Below, piece by piece: positions 45,922 to 59,122 of a stretch of 64,000 nucleotides of DNA (positions are counted from its first letter, which is position 1; each line of letters begins with the position of its first letter). Position numbers and translations under genes: made by a program. Under the pieces are notes generated by a model, which had not been told where the DNA came from, did not search any database, and saw only the letters and a list, made by a program, of their open reading frames with translations. Source of the DNA: Catellatospora sp. TT07R-123 (lineage in GTDB: Bacteria; Actinomycetota; Actinomycetes; Mycobacteriales; Micromonosporaceae); contig NZ_BNEM01000002.1 in assembly GCF_018327705.1 (NCBI RefSeq), positions 1,984,001-2,048,000 on the forward strand, given 5' to 3'.

Positions 45922-46767
45922 TCACGAGAGGCCCGGATGTCCCAATGCGGCCGCGCAGGCATCGAGCGCCCGGGATGCCGCGTCGCGCAGCGCCTGCACG
46001 GACGGCCCCGCACCGAGCACCTCGCGGGAGTACGACGGAAGCACCGATCCGAGGTTGCCCGCGAAGATCGAGCGAAGATCATCAGGCGTGCCGCCCTGCG
46101 CCCCCAGTCCCGGAACCAGGATCGGGCCGCCCAGCTTCGACAGGTCGTGACCGGTCTCGCCGATCGTCGCCCCGACCACCACCCCGATGCTCCCCATCGG
46201 CTGCGCACCCGCGTTGAGCTGGGAAATCTCGTCAACGATCGTCTGCGCAACGGTACGGCCGTCGATGTTGCGAGCGTGCTGCACGGACGGACCCTCCGGG
46301 TTGGACGTCAGCGCGAGAACGAACACGCCACCGCCGTGCGCGGCCGCCGACTCGAACATCGGCGCGAGCGACCCGAGGCCGAGGAACGGGCTCGCGGTGA
46401 TCGCATCGGCATACATGTGGCTCGATGGATTGAGATACGCGTCGGCGTACGCGGCAACGGTCGAGCCGATGTCGCCGCGCTTCGCGTCGAGGAGCACAAG
46501 TGCTCCGGCCTCTCGAAACTGTCGGATAGTTGACTCAAGAATCTCAGCCCCACGAGCCCCGAATCGCTCGAAAAAGGCTGACTGCGGCTTGACCACAGCC
46601 ACCCGGTCGGCCAGCGCGTCGACCACCGTGGCGCAGAACGAGGCGAGCCCCGCCGGGTCGTCGCCGAGCCCCCACTGCCTGAGCAACGCGGCGTGGGGGT
46701 CCACGCCCACGCACAGCGGCCCGCGCTCGTCCATCGCTGCCCGCAGCCGGGCGCCGAACGGCTCCAT
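45922..46767 (-). CDS. pyrF: orotidine 5'-phosphate decarboxylase (type 2)
   Basis: Last step of UMP synthesis. 281 residues, the longer actinobacterial type, with the catalytic Lys/Asp array LLDAKRGDIGST and a C-terminal phosphate-binding segment VPGLGAQGGTPDDL. The ATG at 46767 is chosen because AGGAG lies 8 bases upstream; a GTG three codons earlier overlaps that site. It follows bioA by 19 bases, the last gene of the pyrimidine operon. Confidence 0.96.
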   Translation of the reverse strand: MEPFGARLRAAMDERGPLCVGVDPHAALLRQWGLGDDPAGLASFCATVVDALADRVAVVKPQSAFFERFGARGAEILESTIRQFREAGALVLLDAKRGDIGSTVAAYADAYLNPSSHMYADAITASPFLGLGSLAPMFESAAAHGGGVFVLALTSNPEGPSVQHARNIDGRTVAQTIVDEISQLNAGAQPMGSIGVVVGATIGETGHDLSKLGGPILVPGLGAQGGTPDDLRSIFAGNLGSVLPSYSREVLGAGPSVQALRDAASRALDACAAALGHPGLS

Positions 46768-46786
46768 CACGTTCACTCCTGCCTGT

Positions 46787-48121
46787 TCACGCGGCGGCCG
46801 CGGCCGCCGCCATCGCCTTCGTGATCGCCGCCACGTCCGCATCGGAGCTGACGAACGGCGGCATGGTGTAGATGAGGTCGCGGAACGGGCGCAGCCATAC
46901 GCCGTGGGCCACCGCCGCGGCCGTGGCCGCCGCCATGTCCACTTCGTGGTCCAGCTGCACCACCCCGATCGCGCCGAGCACCCGTACCCCGGCCACGCCC
47001 GGCAGGTCCGCCACGGGCGCCAGGCCCGTGCGCAGGCCCGCCTCGATCCGGGCCACCTCGGCCCGCCAGTCGTGCGCCAGCAGCAGCTCGATCGAGGCGC
47101 TGGCGACCGCGCAGGCCAGCGGATTGCCCATGAACGTCGGCCCGTGCGCGAGCACCGGGACCGCGCCGGCCGAGATGCCCCGCGCCACCTCCGAGGTGCA
47201 CAGTGCCGCCGCGAGTGTCAGATATCCGCCTGTGAGCGCCTTGCCGACGCACATCACGTCCGGGGTCACGCCGGCGTGGTCGGCCGCGAACAGCTCTCCA
47301 GTACGCCCGAAGCCCGTCGCGATCTCGTCGAAGACCAGCAGCACGTCGTGCTCGTCGCACAGCCGCCGCAGCTCGCGCAGGTAACCCGGATGGTGGAAGC
47401 GCATCCCGCCCGCGCCCTGCACCAGCGGCTCGACGATGACCGCAGCCAGCTCGTGCGCGTGCGCGGCCAGCGCGGCGTCCAGCTCGGCCACATAGGACGG
47501 CTCGAAATCCACCGGCGGCACGCTGACGAACACCTGCCGGGGCAGGACGTCGCCCCACAGGCTGTGCATGCCGCCCTCGGGATCGCACACGCTCATCGGC
47601 TGCCACGTGTCGCCGTGGTAGCCGCCGCGCCAGGTCGCCAGCCGCCGCTTCCCGGGCCGCCCGCGCGACACCTGGTACTGAAGGCACATCTTGACGGCGA
47701 CCTCGACGCTGACCGAGCCCGAATCGGCCAGGAACACGTGCTCCAGCCCGGCCGGCGTGATGTCGACCAGCGTGCGGGCCAGCCGCACGGCGGGTTCGTG
47801 GGTGAGGCCGCCGAACATGACGTGGCTCATCCGGCCCAGCTGGTCGGTGACGGCCGCGTCGAGGACCGGGTGCCGGTACCCGTGGATCGCCGCCCACCAG
47901 CTCGACATCCCGTCGACCAGCTCCCGCCCGTCGGCCAGCCGCAGCCGCACGCCCTCGGCGCTGTCGACCACCAGCGGCTCGCGCGTGCCCGGCATCGGGC
48001 CGTACGGGTGCCAGACGTGCGCCCGGTCCAGCGCCAGCAGCTCGCCCTGAGCGAGCGGAAGGGCACCTTCCGCTCGCTGTCCGCCGAGGAAGGCGCCCTT
48101 CTCGGCGTCGACCGCCGTCAC
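46787..48121 (-). CDS. bioA: adenosylmethionine-8-amino-7-oxononanoate aminotransferase
   Basis: Biotin pathway PLP enzyme making DAPA, with S-adenosylmethionine as amino donor. 444 residues; core begins [14 protein letters not shown] and includes [25 protein letters not shown] and the Schiff-base lysine in [15 protein letters not shown]. It starts at a GTG overlapping the pyrD stop (GTGA). The first 22 or so residues precede the normal BioA start and are encoded largely by two palindromes (48050-48103). No other biotin gene is nearby. Its place between pyrD and pyrF in a pyrimidine operon is unusual. Confidence 0.94.
   Translation of the reverse strand: MTAVDAEKGAFLGGQRAEGALPLAQGELLALDRAHVWHPYGPMPGTREPLVVDSAEGVRLRLADGRELVDGMSSWWAAIHGYRHPVLDAAVTDQLGRMSHVMFGGLTHEPAVRLARTLVDITPAGLEHVFLADSGSVSVEVAVKMCLQYQVSRGRPGKRRLATWRGGYHGDTWQPMSVCDPEGGMHSLWGDVLPRQVFVSVPPVDFEPSYVAELDAALAAHAHELAAVIVEPLVQGAGGMRFHHPGYLRELRRLCDEHDVLLVFDEIATGFGRTGELFAADHAGVTPDVMCVGKALTGGYLTLAAALCTSEVARGISAGAVPVLAHGPTFMGNPLACAVASASIELLLAHDWRAEVARIEAGLRTGLAPVADLPGVAGVRVLGAIGVVQLDHEVDMAAATAAAVAHGVWLRPFRDLIYTMPPFVSSDADVAAITKAMAAAAAAA
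48050..48103. repeat. two palindromes within the bioA 5' coding region
   Basis: Bases 48050-48078 form a perfect 13-base stem (AGCGAGCGGAAGG) with a 3-base loop. Bases 48082-48103 form a second, imperfect palindrome with related core GGAAGGCGCCCTTC. Both stay in frame with bioA and encode its extra N-terminal residues (roughly [18 protein letters not shown]). They look like an inserted palindromic element that is translated. Confidence 0.75.
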
Positions 48122-49127
48122 CGGGCCGCCCGGCGGGCGGCGGCGCGGACGAGGGCCGGGCCGTGGTAGATGAAGCCGGTGTAGAGCTGCACCAGGCTCG
48201 CGCCCGCGTCGAACATCCGGGCGACGTCGTCCGGGGTCATCAGGCCGCCGACGCCGACGATCGGCAGCTGCCCGGCCGTCTCGTGGTGCACGAACGACAC
48301 CACCTTGTGCGCCCGCTCCGTCAGCGGCGCGCCCGACAGGCCGCCGGCCTGCCCGGCCGTCGCCTGGTCGGCGGCGGCGAGGCCGTCGCGGCTGAGCGTG
48401 GTGTTGGTCGCGATGAGACCGGCCACCCCGCGCGCCAGGCACACCTCCAGCAGCTCGGCGACGGCCTGCTCGGTCAGGTCCGGGGCGATCTTCACCAGCA
48501 CCGGCTTCGGGCCGCTCAGCGCCGCCAGGATCGCGTCGAGCGAGTCCTTGTCCTGGAGGCTGCGCAGGCCCGGGGTGTTGGGCGAGGAGACGTTGACCGC
48601 GAAGTAGTCGCCGAAGTCGCGCAGCGCGTCGTACGAGGCGCGGTAGTCGGCGACGGCGTCCTCCAGCGGGGTCACCTTGGACTTGCCCAGCGAGATGCCC
48701 AGCGGCACCCCGAGCGGGCCCAGCGCGGCCAGCCGCGCGGCCAGCGCGTGCGCGCCCTCGTTGTTGAAGCCCATCCGGTTGATGACCGCCTGGCTGGACG
48801 GCAGCCGGAACAGGCGCGGCCGGTCGTTGCCGGGCTGGGCGTGCGCGGTGACCGTGCCGACCTCGACGAACCCGAACCCGAGCGCGGGCCAGGCCCGCAG
48901 CGCCACGCCGTTCTTGTCCATTCCGGCCGCCAGGCCCACCGGGTTCGGGAACCGCACCCCGAACGCCTCGACCGGCGCCGCCGTGGCATACCGGCGGCGC
49001 AGCGCGCCCAGCAGCGCCGGGCGGCCCGACAGCGCCGCCAGGCGGCGCAGCGTCCACTCGTGCGCGTGCTCGGCGTCCCCGCCGCCCAGCCGGAACAGCA
49101 CCGGCCAGGCGGCCTTCTCGAACAACG

Positions 49128-49131
<4 letters not shown>
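48118..49131 (-). CDS. pyrD: dihydroorotate dehydrogenase (quinone), class 2
   Basis: Membrane-associated FMN enzyme oxidising dihydroorotate to orotate with quinone as acceptor. 337 residues; the N-terminal helices (about 1-40) are the class 2 membrane-binding part. [13 protein letters not shown] and [14 protein letters not shown] (with catalytic serine) are present. The ATG overlaps the carB stop (ATGA) and the gene's own stop overlaps the bioA GTG. Confidence 0.96.
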
Positions 49132-52484
<3,353 letters not shown>

Positions 52485-52485
52485 C

Positions 52486-53625
52486 TCACTTACCGCCTTC
52501 GATGAGCTCGGCACTGCGCTTCAGATCCGGCTCAACAAGCTCGACGAAGCGGTCGAACAGGTAGTCGGCGTCGTGCGGCCCCGCTGCCGCCTCCGGGTGG
52601 TACTGCACGGTGAAGGCGGGCACGTCCAGGCACCGCAGCCCCTCCACCACGTTGTCGTTCAGGCACACGTGGGAGACCTCCGCCCGGCCGAAACCGGTCT
52701 CGACCACGCCCTCCAGCGGCGCGTCGACGGCGAAGCCGTGGTTGTGCGAGGTGACCTCGACCTTGCCGGTGAGGCGGTCCATCACCGGCTGGTTGATGCC
52801 CCGGTGGCCGTAACCCAGCTTGTACGTGCCGAAGCCCAGTGCCCGGCCCAGGATCTGGCTGCCGAAGCAGATGCCGAACAGCGGGATGCGCCGCCGCATC
52901 ACCTCCTGCGCCAGCTCCATCGGGTGGTCGGCGGTGGCCGGGTCGCCCGGCCCCGGCGAGAGGAACACCGCGTCCGGCTTGACCGCGAGCAGCTCCTCGA
53001 TCGTCGAGGCGGCGGGCAGCACGTGGGTGGTGACGCCGCGGGCGGCCAGGCGCCGCGGCACGTTGCGCTTGATGCCCAGGTCGAGGGCGGCCACCGTGTA
53101 CCGGTGCACGCCGCTCGCGGCCACCGTGTACGTCTGCGGCGTGGTCACCTGCGCCGACAGGTCCGCCCCGCTCATCTGCGGCTGCTCCAGCACCCGCGCC
53201 AGCAGCGCCTGCGGGTCGGTCTCGGTGCTGGACACGCCCACGCGCATCGCGCCGCGCTCGCGCAGGTGCCGGGTCAGGGCCCGGGTGTCGATGCCGCTGA
53301 TGCCGACGACGCCCGCCTGCTCCAGCCGGGTGCCGAGATCGACCTTGCTGCGCCAGTTCGACGGCACCCGGGCGGGGTCGCGGACCACGTAGCCGGCGAC
53401 CCAGATGCGGTCGGACTCGTCGTCCTCGTCGTTGACGCCGGTGTTGCCGATGTGCGGCGCGGTCTGCACCACGACCTGGCGGTGGTACGACGGGTCGGTG
53501 AGCGTCTCCTGGTAACCGGTCATGCCGGTGGTGAAGACGGCCTCGCCGAACGTCTCGCCGACGGCGCCGTACGCCTGGCCGCGGAACGTCCGTCCGTCTT
53601 CCAGGACGAGGATCGCTTGCGTCAC
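52486..53625 (-). CDS. carA: carbamoyl-phosphate synthase small subunit
   Basis: Glutamine amidotransferase subunit feeding ammonia to CarB. 379 residues; the C-terminal class I glutaminase domain holds the nucleophile in [10 protein letters not shown] and the His/Glu pair in [13 protein letters not shown]. It begins at a GTG overlapping the pyrC stop (GTGA), giving [14 protein letters not shown]. Confidence 0.97.
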   Translation of the reverse strand: MTQAILVLEDGRTFRGQAYGAVGETFGEAVFTTGMTGYQETLTDPSYHRQVVVQTAPHIGNTGVNDEDDESDRIWVAGYVVRDPARVPSNWRSKVDLGTRLEQAGVVGISGIDTRALTRHLRERGAMRVGVSSTETDPQALLARVLEQPQMSGADLSAQVTTPQTYTVAASGVHRYTVAALDLGIKRNVPRRLAARGVTTHVLPAASTIEELLAVKPDAVFLSPGPGDPATADHPMELAQEVMRRRIPLFGICFGSQILGRALGFGTYKLGYGHRGINQPVMDRLTGKVEVTSHNHGFAVDAPLEGVVETGFGRAEVSHVCLNDNVVEGLRCLDVPAFTVQYHPEAAAGPHDADYLFDRFVELVEPDLKRSAELIEGGK

Positions 53626-54929
53626 TTCTGCACCTTTCCGTCGAGCACGGTCGGCACGCCCCGCAGGAAGGTGGCGACGATGCGGCCGGGCACGGTCATC
53701 CCGGCGTACGGCGTGTTGTGGCTGAGACTGGCCAGCCCGGTCGCTTCGACCGTCCACCGCGCCGTGGGGTCGATCAGGGTGAGGTTCGCGGGGGCACCGG
53801 CCGTCAGGTCGTGCCCGTGGTTGTCGAGCCCGGCGATGCGCGCCGGGGCCCGGGACATGCGCTCGGCGATGAGGTCCCACATCGCCGGTTCCGCCGGCGT
53901 GCCGATGCTCTGCTCGCCGAGGGCCGCCAGCGTGATCGGCAGGGCGGTTTCGAGGCCGAGCATGCCGGGGCGCGCGTACGCCCACTCGCACTCCTTGTCC
54001 TCGGCGGCGTGCGGGGCGTGGTCGGTGGCGACGATGTCGATCGTGCCGTCGCGCAGGCCCTCACGCAGCGCCGCCACGTCGGCGTCGGTGCGCAGCGGCG
54101 GGTTCACCTTGTACACCGGGTCGTAGGACTCGGCCTTGACGTGGGTGAGCAGCAGGTGGTGCGGGGTGACCTCGGCGGTGACCCGCACGCCGCGGGCCTT
54201 GGCGACCCGGATGATCTCGACGCTGCCCGCGGTCGACACGTGGCACACGTGCAGGCGCGCGCCCACGTGCTCGGCCAGCAGCACGTCGCGCGCGATGATC
54301 GACTCCTCGGCCACGGCGGGCCAGCCGGTCAGGCCCAGGCGCGCCGAGACGTCGCCCTCGTGCATCTGGGCGCCCTCGGTGAGCCGGGGCTCCTCGGCGT
54401 GCTGGGCGATGACGCCGTCGAACGCCTTCACGTACTCCAGGGCCCGGCGCATCAGGCGGGGGTCGGCGACGCAGTGGCCGTCGTCGGAGAAGATCCGCAC
54501 CCGGGCGGCGGAGTCGGCCATCGCGCCGAGCTCGGCCAGGCGCTCGCCGGCCAGGCCGATGGTGACCGCGCCGATGGGCTGCACGTCGACCAGCCCGGCC
54601 TCCTGGCCCAGCCGGTACACCTGCTCGACCACGCCCGCGGTGTCGGCCACCGGCGAGGTGTTGGCCATGGCGCAGACGGCGGTGTAACCGCCCAGGGCGG
54701 CGGCGCGCGAGCCGGTGTACACCGTCTCGGCGTCCTCGCGGCCCGGTTCGCGCAGGTGGGTGTGCAGGTCGACCAGGCCCGGCAGGGCCACCAGGCCGTC
54801 GGCGTCGACGACGGTCGCGCCGTCGGCCGACAGGCCGGTGCCGATCTCGGCGATCACGCCGTCGCGCAGCAGCAGGTCGGCGGGCTCACCGCCGATGATG
54901 CGCGCACCCTTGATCAACACGACGCTCAC
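53622..54929 (-). CDS. pyrC: dihydroorotase
   Basis: Cyclises carbamoyl aspartate to dihydroorotate. 435 residues, type I zinc amidohydrolase with [11 protein letters not shown] (metal histidines) at about 52-62 and [13 protein letters not shown] near 310. The GTG start overlaps the pyrB stop (GTGA). In mycobacteria an extra membrane-protein gene separates pyrC from carA; here they overlap. Confidence 0.97.
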   Translation of the reverse strand: MSVVLIKGARIIGGEPADLLLRDGVIAEIGTGLSADGATVVDADGLVALPGLVDLHTHLREPGREDAETVYTGSRAAALGGYTAVCAMANTSPVADTAGVVEQVYRLGQEAGLVDVQPIGAVTIGLAGERLAELGAMADSAARVRIFSDDGHCVADPRLMRRALEYVKAFDGVIAQHAEEPRLTEGAQMHEGDVSARLGLTGWPAVAEESIIARDVLLAEHVGARLHVCHVSTAGSVEIIRVAKARGVRVTAEVTPHHLLLTHVKAESYDPVYKVNPPLRTDADVAALREGLRDGTIDIVATDHAPHAAEDKECEWAYARPGMLGLETALPITLAALGEQSIGTPAEPAMWDLIAERMSRAPARIAGLDNHGHDLTAGAPANLTLIDPTARWTVEATGLASLSHNTPYAGMTVPGRIVATFLRGVPTVLDGKVQK

Positions 54930-55834
54930 GAACGACCTCCGAGCAAGAGATAGAGGCAGGCCATCCGGACGCTGACGCCGTTGGTGACCTGCTCGACGAT
55001 GGTGGAGCGGGGCGAGTCGGCCACCTCGGGCGTGATCTCCATGCCCCGGTTCATCGGGCCGGGGTGCATCACGATCCCGTGCGAGGGCATCCGGCGCAGC
55101 CGCGCGCCGTCCAGGCCGTAGCGGCGCGAGTACTCCCGCGCCGAGGGGAAGTACGAGTCGGTCATGCGCTCGCGCTGCACGCGCAGCATCATCACCACGT
55201 CGGCCTGCGGCAGCACCGCGTCCAGGTCGTAGGAGACCTGCACGGCGCTGCTCAGGTCGGTGGGCACCAGGGTCGGCGGCCCGACCAGGGTGACCTTGGC
55301 ACCGAGGGTGTTGAGCAGCAGCACGTTGGAGCGGGCGACCCGGCTGTGCAGCACGTCGCCGACGATCGCCACGTGCAGCCCGTCCAGGCGGCCCATCCGG
55401 GCGCGCATCGTGTACGCGTCCAGCAGCGCCTGCGTCGGGTGCTCGTGCGTGCCGTCCCCGGCGTTGAGCACGCTGCCGCTGACCCAGGTCGCCAGCCGGT
55501 GCGGCGCGCCCGAGGCGGGGTGCCGGATGACCACCGCGTCGGCGCCCATGGCCTGGAGCGTCCAGGCGGTGTCCTTCAGGCTCTCGCCCTTGGCGACGCT
55601 GGAGCCCTTGGCCGAGAAGTTGATCACGTCGGCGCTCAGCCGCTTGGCCGCCGCCTCGAACGAGATGCGGGTGCGGGTGGAGTCCTCGTAGAAGAGGTTG
55701 ACCACGGTGCGGCCGCGCAGCGTCGGCAGCTTCTTGATCTCGCGGCCGGAGACGCTGGCCATCTCGGTGGCGATGTCGAGGATCTCGGTCGCGGTGGCCG
55801 CGTCCAGGTCGGCCGCGGAGAGGAGGTGCTTCAT
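54926..55834 (-). CDS. pyrB: aspartate carbamoyltransferase catalytic subunit
   Basis: Committed step of pyrimidine synthesis. 302 residues with the carbamoyl-phosphate loop [13 protein letters not shown] and [12 protein letters not shown] segments; the later conserved [12 protein letters not shown] is intact. The ATG overlaps the pyrR stop. No regulatory pyrI subunit is present in the operon. Confidence 0.97.
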   Translation of the reverse strand: MKHLLSAADLDAATATEILDIATEMASVSGREIKKLPTLRGRTVVNLFYEDSTRTRISFEAAAKRLSADVINFSAKGSSVAKGESLKDTAWTLQAMGADAVVIRHPASGAPHRLATWVSGSVLNAGDGTHEHPTQALLDAYTMRARMGRLDGLHVAIVGDVLHSRVARSNVLLLNTLGAKVTLVGPPTLVPTDLSSAVQVSYDLDAVLPQADVVMMLRVQRERMTDSYFPSAREYSRRYGLDGARLRRMPSHGIVMHPGPMNRGMEITPEVADSPRSTIVEQVTNGVSVRMACLYLLLGGRS

Positions 55835-56439
55835 GCCTGCTTGTCCTTTACCCCGGCGGTCAGTACGACCTCATCGATGCCGTCGATCTCCTGCAACCGC
55901 ACCTTGACCTGCTCGGACAGGGCGGTCGGGATGTTCTTGCCGACGTAGTCGGCCCGGATGGGCAGCTGCCGGTGGCCCCGGTCGACCAGGACGGCCAGCT
56001 GCACGGCGGCAGGGCGGCCCAGGTCGCCGATGGCGTCGAGGGCGGCGCGGATGGTGCGGCCGGAGAAGAGCACGTCGTCGACCAGGACGACCCTGCGGCC
56101 GTCGATGCCGCCGGGCGGCTCCTCGGTGCGGCCCACCGCACGGATGGAGTTGCGGCGCAGATCGTCGCGGTAAAGAGTGATGTCGAGCGTGCCGACGGGA
56201 ACCTCGCGGCCCTCGAAGGCGTGGATGCGCTCGGCCAGGCGGCGGGCGATGGGCACGCCGCGGGTGGCGATGCCGAGCAGGACCACGTCGCCGGCGCCCT
56301 GGGTCTTCTCCAGGATCTGGTGGGCGATGCGATCCACGACACGCTGCACGTCGGCGGCGGCGAGGACGATCTTCGAGGGTGCCTGCGCGGGCACCTGCTG
56401 GGGCACTGCTGCTGACTCGTCTGTCGTTGGGCGCGCCAA
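55831..56439 (-). CDS. pyrR: pyr operon RNA-binding regulator / uracil phosphoribosyltransferase
   Basis: Uridine-nucleotide-responsive RNA-binding protein controlling the operon, often with some uracil phosphoribosyltransferase activity. 202 residues; the PRPP loop [18 protein letters not shown] and [14 protein letters not shown] are present. The start is best placed at the TTG at 56439 ([11 protein letters not shown]), which has AAGGAGG 6 bases upstream; the longer ORF would begin inside that regulatory hairpin. A PyrR-type RNA hairpin lies over the ribosome-binding region, implying translational autoregulation as proposed for mycobacteria. Confidence 0.95.
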   Translation of the reverse strand: MARPTTDESAAVPQQVPAQAPSKIVLAAADVQRVVDRIAHQILEKTQGAGDVVLLGIATRGVPIARRLAERIHAFEGREVPVGTLDITLYRDDLRRNSIRAVGRTEEPPGGIDGRRVVLVDDVLFSGRTIRAALDAIGDLGRPAAVQLAVLVDRGHRQLPIRADYVGKNIPTALSEQVKVRLQEIDGIDEVVLTAGVKDKQA

Positions 56440-56453
56440 GGCAGACCTCCTTC

Positions 56454-56471
56454 CCCGCCTCACTGGACGGG
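56454..56471 (-). promoter_or_regulatory. PyrR-binding RNA hairpin at the pyrR start
   Basis: On the minus strand CCCGTCCAGTGAGGCGGG forms a 4-base-pair GC stem whose loop holds the PyrR recognition sequence (CCAGNGAGG). The AAGGAGG ribosome-binding site of pyrR begins a few bases after it. UMP-bound PyrR would therefore block translation of the operon's first gene. A possible extended -10, TGCTAAGTT (about 56533-56541), lies about 70 bases upstream. Confidence 0.75.
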
Positions 56472-56667
56472 TCGTTAAAGGATGTCGAGGTCAACGGTGC
56501 GCGGCCGAAACCGCCCCACCGTCATCTCAGTAAACTTAGCAGCGTGGGGTGCGGAACCCGCCGGAGGGTGCGCAACGAGCCGCAGCTCACACCGGTCACC
56601 CTGGCTGATCGGCTTAGTTGATCAGGCTATTCGGATGAGGTTGTCTCAACTAGTAGGCAGCCAGCAC

Positions 56668-56710
56668 TTGACCAAGGCATCGGTATCGCCGTACCGTCAC
56701 GCTGCGTAGC
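56668..56710 (+). promoter_or_regulatory. bldD promoter with BldD box
   Basis: -35 TTGACC (56668-56673), 18-base spacer, -10 TACCGT (56692-56697). Immediately over and after the -10 is GTCACGCTGCGTAGC (56696-56710), which matches the published BldD operator pattern NTNACNCWGNGTNAN at all but one position. BldD is known to repress its own gene, so this is a likely autoregulatory site. The rest of the 56440-56754 gap shows no gene. Confidence 0.75.
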
Positions 56711-56754
56711 GATCGCTGGGGAAACCACCCCGGCCCACAGCTGGGAGTGTCGGA

Positions 56755-57246
56755 ATGCCGTCTGATTACGCCAAGTCCCTCGGGGCGCGTCTGCGCTCGA
56801 TCCGGCAGCAGCAGGGTCTGTCGCTGCAGGGCGTCGAGGAGAAGTCGAACGGGCGCTGGAAGGCTGTCGTCGTCGGTTCGTACGAGCGCGGCGACCGGGC
56901 GGTGACGGTCTCCCGGCTGGCCGAGCTGGCCGACTTCTACCGCGTACCGGTCGGCGAGCTCCTGCCCGACGGCCCGGCTCCGCGCCAGGAGGCGACCAGC
57001 AAGATCGTCCTCGACCTGGAGCGGCTGTACGACCAGGCCAAGGAGGACCTCGCCTCGGTGGCGCGGTACGCCCGCGCCATCCAGCAGCAGCGCGGCGACT
57101 ACAACGGCCGGGTGCTGTCCATCCGGGCCGTCGATCTGCAGGCGCTGGCGGTGTTCTACGACTGCACCCCCAGCGAGCTGATCGAGCGCCTGGCCGACCA
57201 CGGAGTGCTCGTGGCCGACCCCCGGGCGTTCTTCGCCGGCAGCTGA
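56755..57246 (+). CDS. bldD: BldD, c-di-GMP-responsive developmental master regulator
   Basis: 163 residues. An N-terminal Xre-type helix-turn-helix (about 5-75, with GLSLQGVEEKS and VVVGSYERGDRAVTVSRL) is followed by a C-terminal domain carrying the c-di-GMP signature RGD (113-115), eight residues, RAVD (124-127). In Streptomyces a c-di-GMP tetramer glues two BldD molecules and represses sporulation genes; the signature predicts the same mechanism here. It is convergent with nusB and ends at a bidirectional terminator. Confidence 0.95.
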   Translation: MPSDYAKSLGARLRSIRQQQGLSLQGVEEKSNGRWKAVVVGSYERGDRAVTVSRLAELADFYRVPVGELLPDGPAPRQEATSKIVLDLERLYDQAKEDLASVARYARAIQQQRGDYNGRVLSIRAVDLQALAVFYDCTPSELIERLADHGVLVADPRAFFAGS

Positions 57247-57256
57247 CCGAACACCG

Positions 57257-57291
57257 AAAGAGGCCGCCCCCTCAGTGGGGGCGGCCTCTTT
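57257..57291. terminator. bidirectional intrinsic terminator between bldD and nusB
   Basis: A perfect 15-base stem (57257-57271 and 57277-57291) with loop TCAGT ends in AAA on one side and TTTT on the other, so it can stop transcription from both bldD and nusB. It is the clearest classical terminator in the window. Confidence 0.9.
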
Positions 57292-57302
57292 TCACGTCTG
57301 GC

Positions 57303-57743
57303 TCACTGCCTGCGGGGCGCGTAGTCCGCGATCCGGCCGAGCAGGCCGTTGAGGAAGCGCGGCGAGTCATCGGTGGACAGCTCCTTGGCCAGCTCGACCG
57401 CCTCGGTGATGGCCACCGGGTCGTCGATCTCCTCGACGTAGAGCAGCTCGAACACGCCGATGCGGGCCAGGTTGCGGTCGACGACCGGCATGCGGTCGAT
57501 CGTCCACCCCTCCGCGAAGGTGGCGATGGTCTCGTCGATGTGGTCCAGGTTGCGGTCCACGCCCTCGACCAGCGACACCGCGTAGGGCAGATGCTCGGGC
57601 CGGGGGCTCTCCATCCGCTCCAGGTAGGCCGAGAGCACCCGCGGGATCGGCAGATCCCGCAGGTCGGCCTCGTACAGGACGTCGAGGGCCCGCTTGCGCG
57701 CCTTGCGGCGGGCGGGCATCTGCGCCTTCGGTGCCTCAGCCAC
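57303..57743 (-). CDS. nusB: transcription antitermination factor NusB
   Basis: Binds boxA RNA with NusE during rRNA transcription. 146 residues, all-alpha, with KARKRALDVLYEADLR near the start and the conserved INGLLG-type ending FLNGLLGRIADYAP. The GTG at 57743 is used; the ATG in MPARRKARK is an alternative. It follows efp by 30 bases, the usual actinobacterial pair. Its likely targets include the rrn leader at the left end of this window. Confidence 0.95.
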   Translation of the reverse strand: MAEAPKAQMPARRKARKRALDVLYEADLRDLPIPRVLSAYLERMESPRPEHLPYAVSLVEGVDRNLDHIDETIATFAEGWTIDRMPVVDRNLARIGVFELLYVEEIDDPVAITEAVELAKELSTDDSPRFLNGLLGRIADYAPRRQ

Positions 57744-57773
57744 GACTCATCCCCCGATGGGTCGCAGGGGACA

Positions 57774-58337
57774 TCAGGCCCGGCCCAGGTAGCGGCTGTC
57801 GCGGGTGTCGACCTTGATCTTCTCACCGGTGGTGATGAACAGCGGCACCTGCACGATGGCGCCGGTCTCGATGGTGGCGGGCTTGTTGCCGCCGGTCGAG
57901 CGGTCGCCCTGCAGGCCCGGCTCGGTGTAGGTGATCTCGACGATGACGCTGGTCGGCAGTTCGACGTACAGCGGGGCGCTCTCGTGGGTCGCGACGATGA
58001 CCTTGGCCTCCGGCAGGAGGAAGTTCACACCGTCGCCGAGGACCGTACCGGGGACGTGGATCTGGTCGTAGGTGTCCAGGTCCATGAAGACGAAGTCCTC
58101 GCCGTCGGGGTACAGGTACTGCATCTCCCGCTTGTCGACGTTGGCGGTCTCGACCTTGGTGCCAGCGTTGAAGGTCTTGTCGACGACCTTGCCGGTGAGC
58201 ACGTGCTTGAGCGTCGTGCGCACGAACGCCGGACCCTTGCCCGGCTTCACGTGCTGGAACTCGACGACAGCCCACAGCTCCTTGTCGAGGTTGAGCACCA
58301 TGCCGTTCTTGAGGTCGTTCGTGGTGGCCACAGCCAT
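57774..58337 (-). CDS. efp: elongation factor P
   Basis: Relieves ribosome stalling at proline stretches. 187 residues in three beta-barrels; the tip loop reads [10 protein letters not shown], with the lysine that is modified in some bacteria. No modification enzyme is visible in the window. It heads an efp-nusB transcript. Confidence 0.97.
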   Translation of the reverse strand: MAVATTNDLKNGMVLNLDKELWAVVEFQHVKPGKGPAFVRTTLKHVLTGKVVDKTFNAGTKVETANVDKREMQYLYPDGEDFVFMDLDTYDQIHVPGTVLGDGVNFLLPEAKVIVATHESAPLYVELPTSVIVEITYTEPGLQGDRSTGGNKPATIETGAIVQVPLFITTGEKIKVDTRDSRYLGRA

Positions 58338-58456
58338 GCTCCCATTACATGATCAGTTAGTTGAGAAAGAACAGACCAGACGAGTTTACCGGCCCGTGAT
58401 CTCAGCCGCTCGGCACGGGTGGCCCGCCCCCGCTCAGGCTGTGTAACGTCGCGCGC

Positions 58457-59122
58457 GTGCGGGTGCTGGTGGTCGAGGACGATCCTGAGGTGCGCGGCGT
58501 GGTCGTCACCGCGCTGCGCTCGGTCGGCTTCGCCGTGGACCAGGCCGCCGACTGGAGCCAGGCCGACCTGCGGATGAGCGTCAACGACTACGACTGCCTC
58601 GTCCTCGACCGGATCCTGCCCGAGGGCGACTCGGCCGGGCAGCTGCGCCGCCGCCGCCAGGCCGGGCTGGCCGTGCCGGCGCTGATGCTGACCGCGCTCG
58701 ACGACGTCACCGACCGGCTCGCCGGGTTCGAGGCCGGCGCCGACGACTACGTGGTCAAGCCGTTCGTCGCCGCCGAGCTGGTGCTGCGCGTGCGGGCGCT
58801 GTGCCGCCGCCGGGGCAGCACGGTCGCGGCGGTGCTGCGCGCCGGGGACGTCGAGGTCGACACCGCCCGGCGCGAGGTGCGCCGCGACGGCGTGCTGCTG
58901 ACGTTCACGCCCAAGGAGTTCTCCGTGCTGGAGCTGCTGCTGGTCCGCCGCCCCGCCGTGGTGAGCCGCACCGACCTGCTGGAGCACTGCTGGGACGAGC
59001 TGGCCGACCCCGCCTCCAACGTCGTGGACGTGGTCGTCGGGCAGCTGCGCCGCAAGCTCGGCGACCCGCCGGTGATCACCACGGTGCGCGGCAGCGGCTA
59101 CCGCGTGGACCTGGCCGGATGA
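58457..59122 (+). CDS. OmpR-family response regulator
   Basis: 221 residues: receiver domain with acidic pair EDD (7-9), phosphoacceptor D51 in LVLDRILPEGD and K101 in VVKPF, then a winged-helix DNA-binding domain (about 125-218, with FTPKEFSVLELLLVRR and GSGYRVD). It starts at a GTG. A TAACGT 7 bases before the GTG could be a -10, implying a leaderless message, but no good -35 is seen. The stop overlaps the ATG of the kinase gene. The signal and regulon are unknown. Confidence 0.92.
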   Translation: MRVLVVEDDPEVRGVVVTALRSVGFAVDQAADWSQADLRMSVNDYDCLVLDRILPEGDSAGQLRRRRQAGLAVPALMLTALDDVTDRLAGFEAGADDYVVKPFVAAELVLRVRALCRRRGSTVAAVLRAGDVEVDTARREVRRDGVLLTFTPKEFSVLELLLVRRPAVVSRTDLLEHCWDELADPASNVVDVVVGQLRRKLGDPPVITTVRGSGYRVDLAG

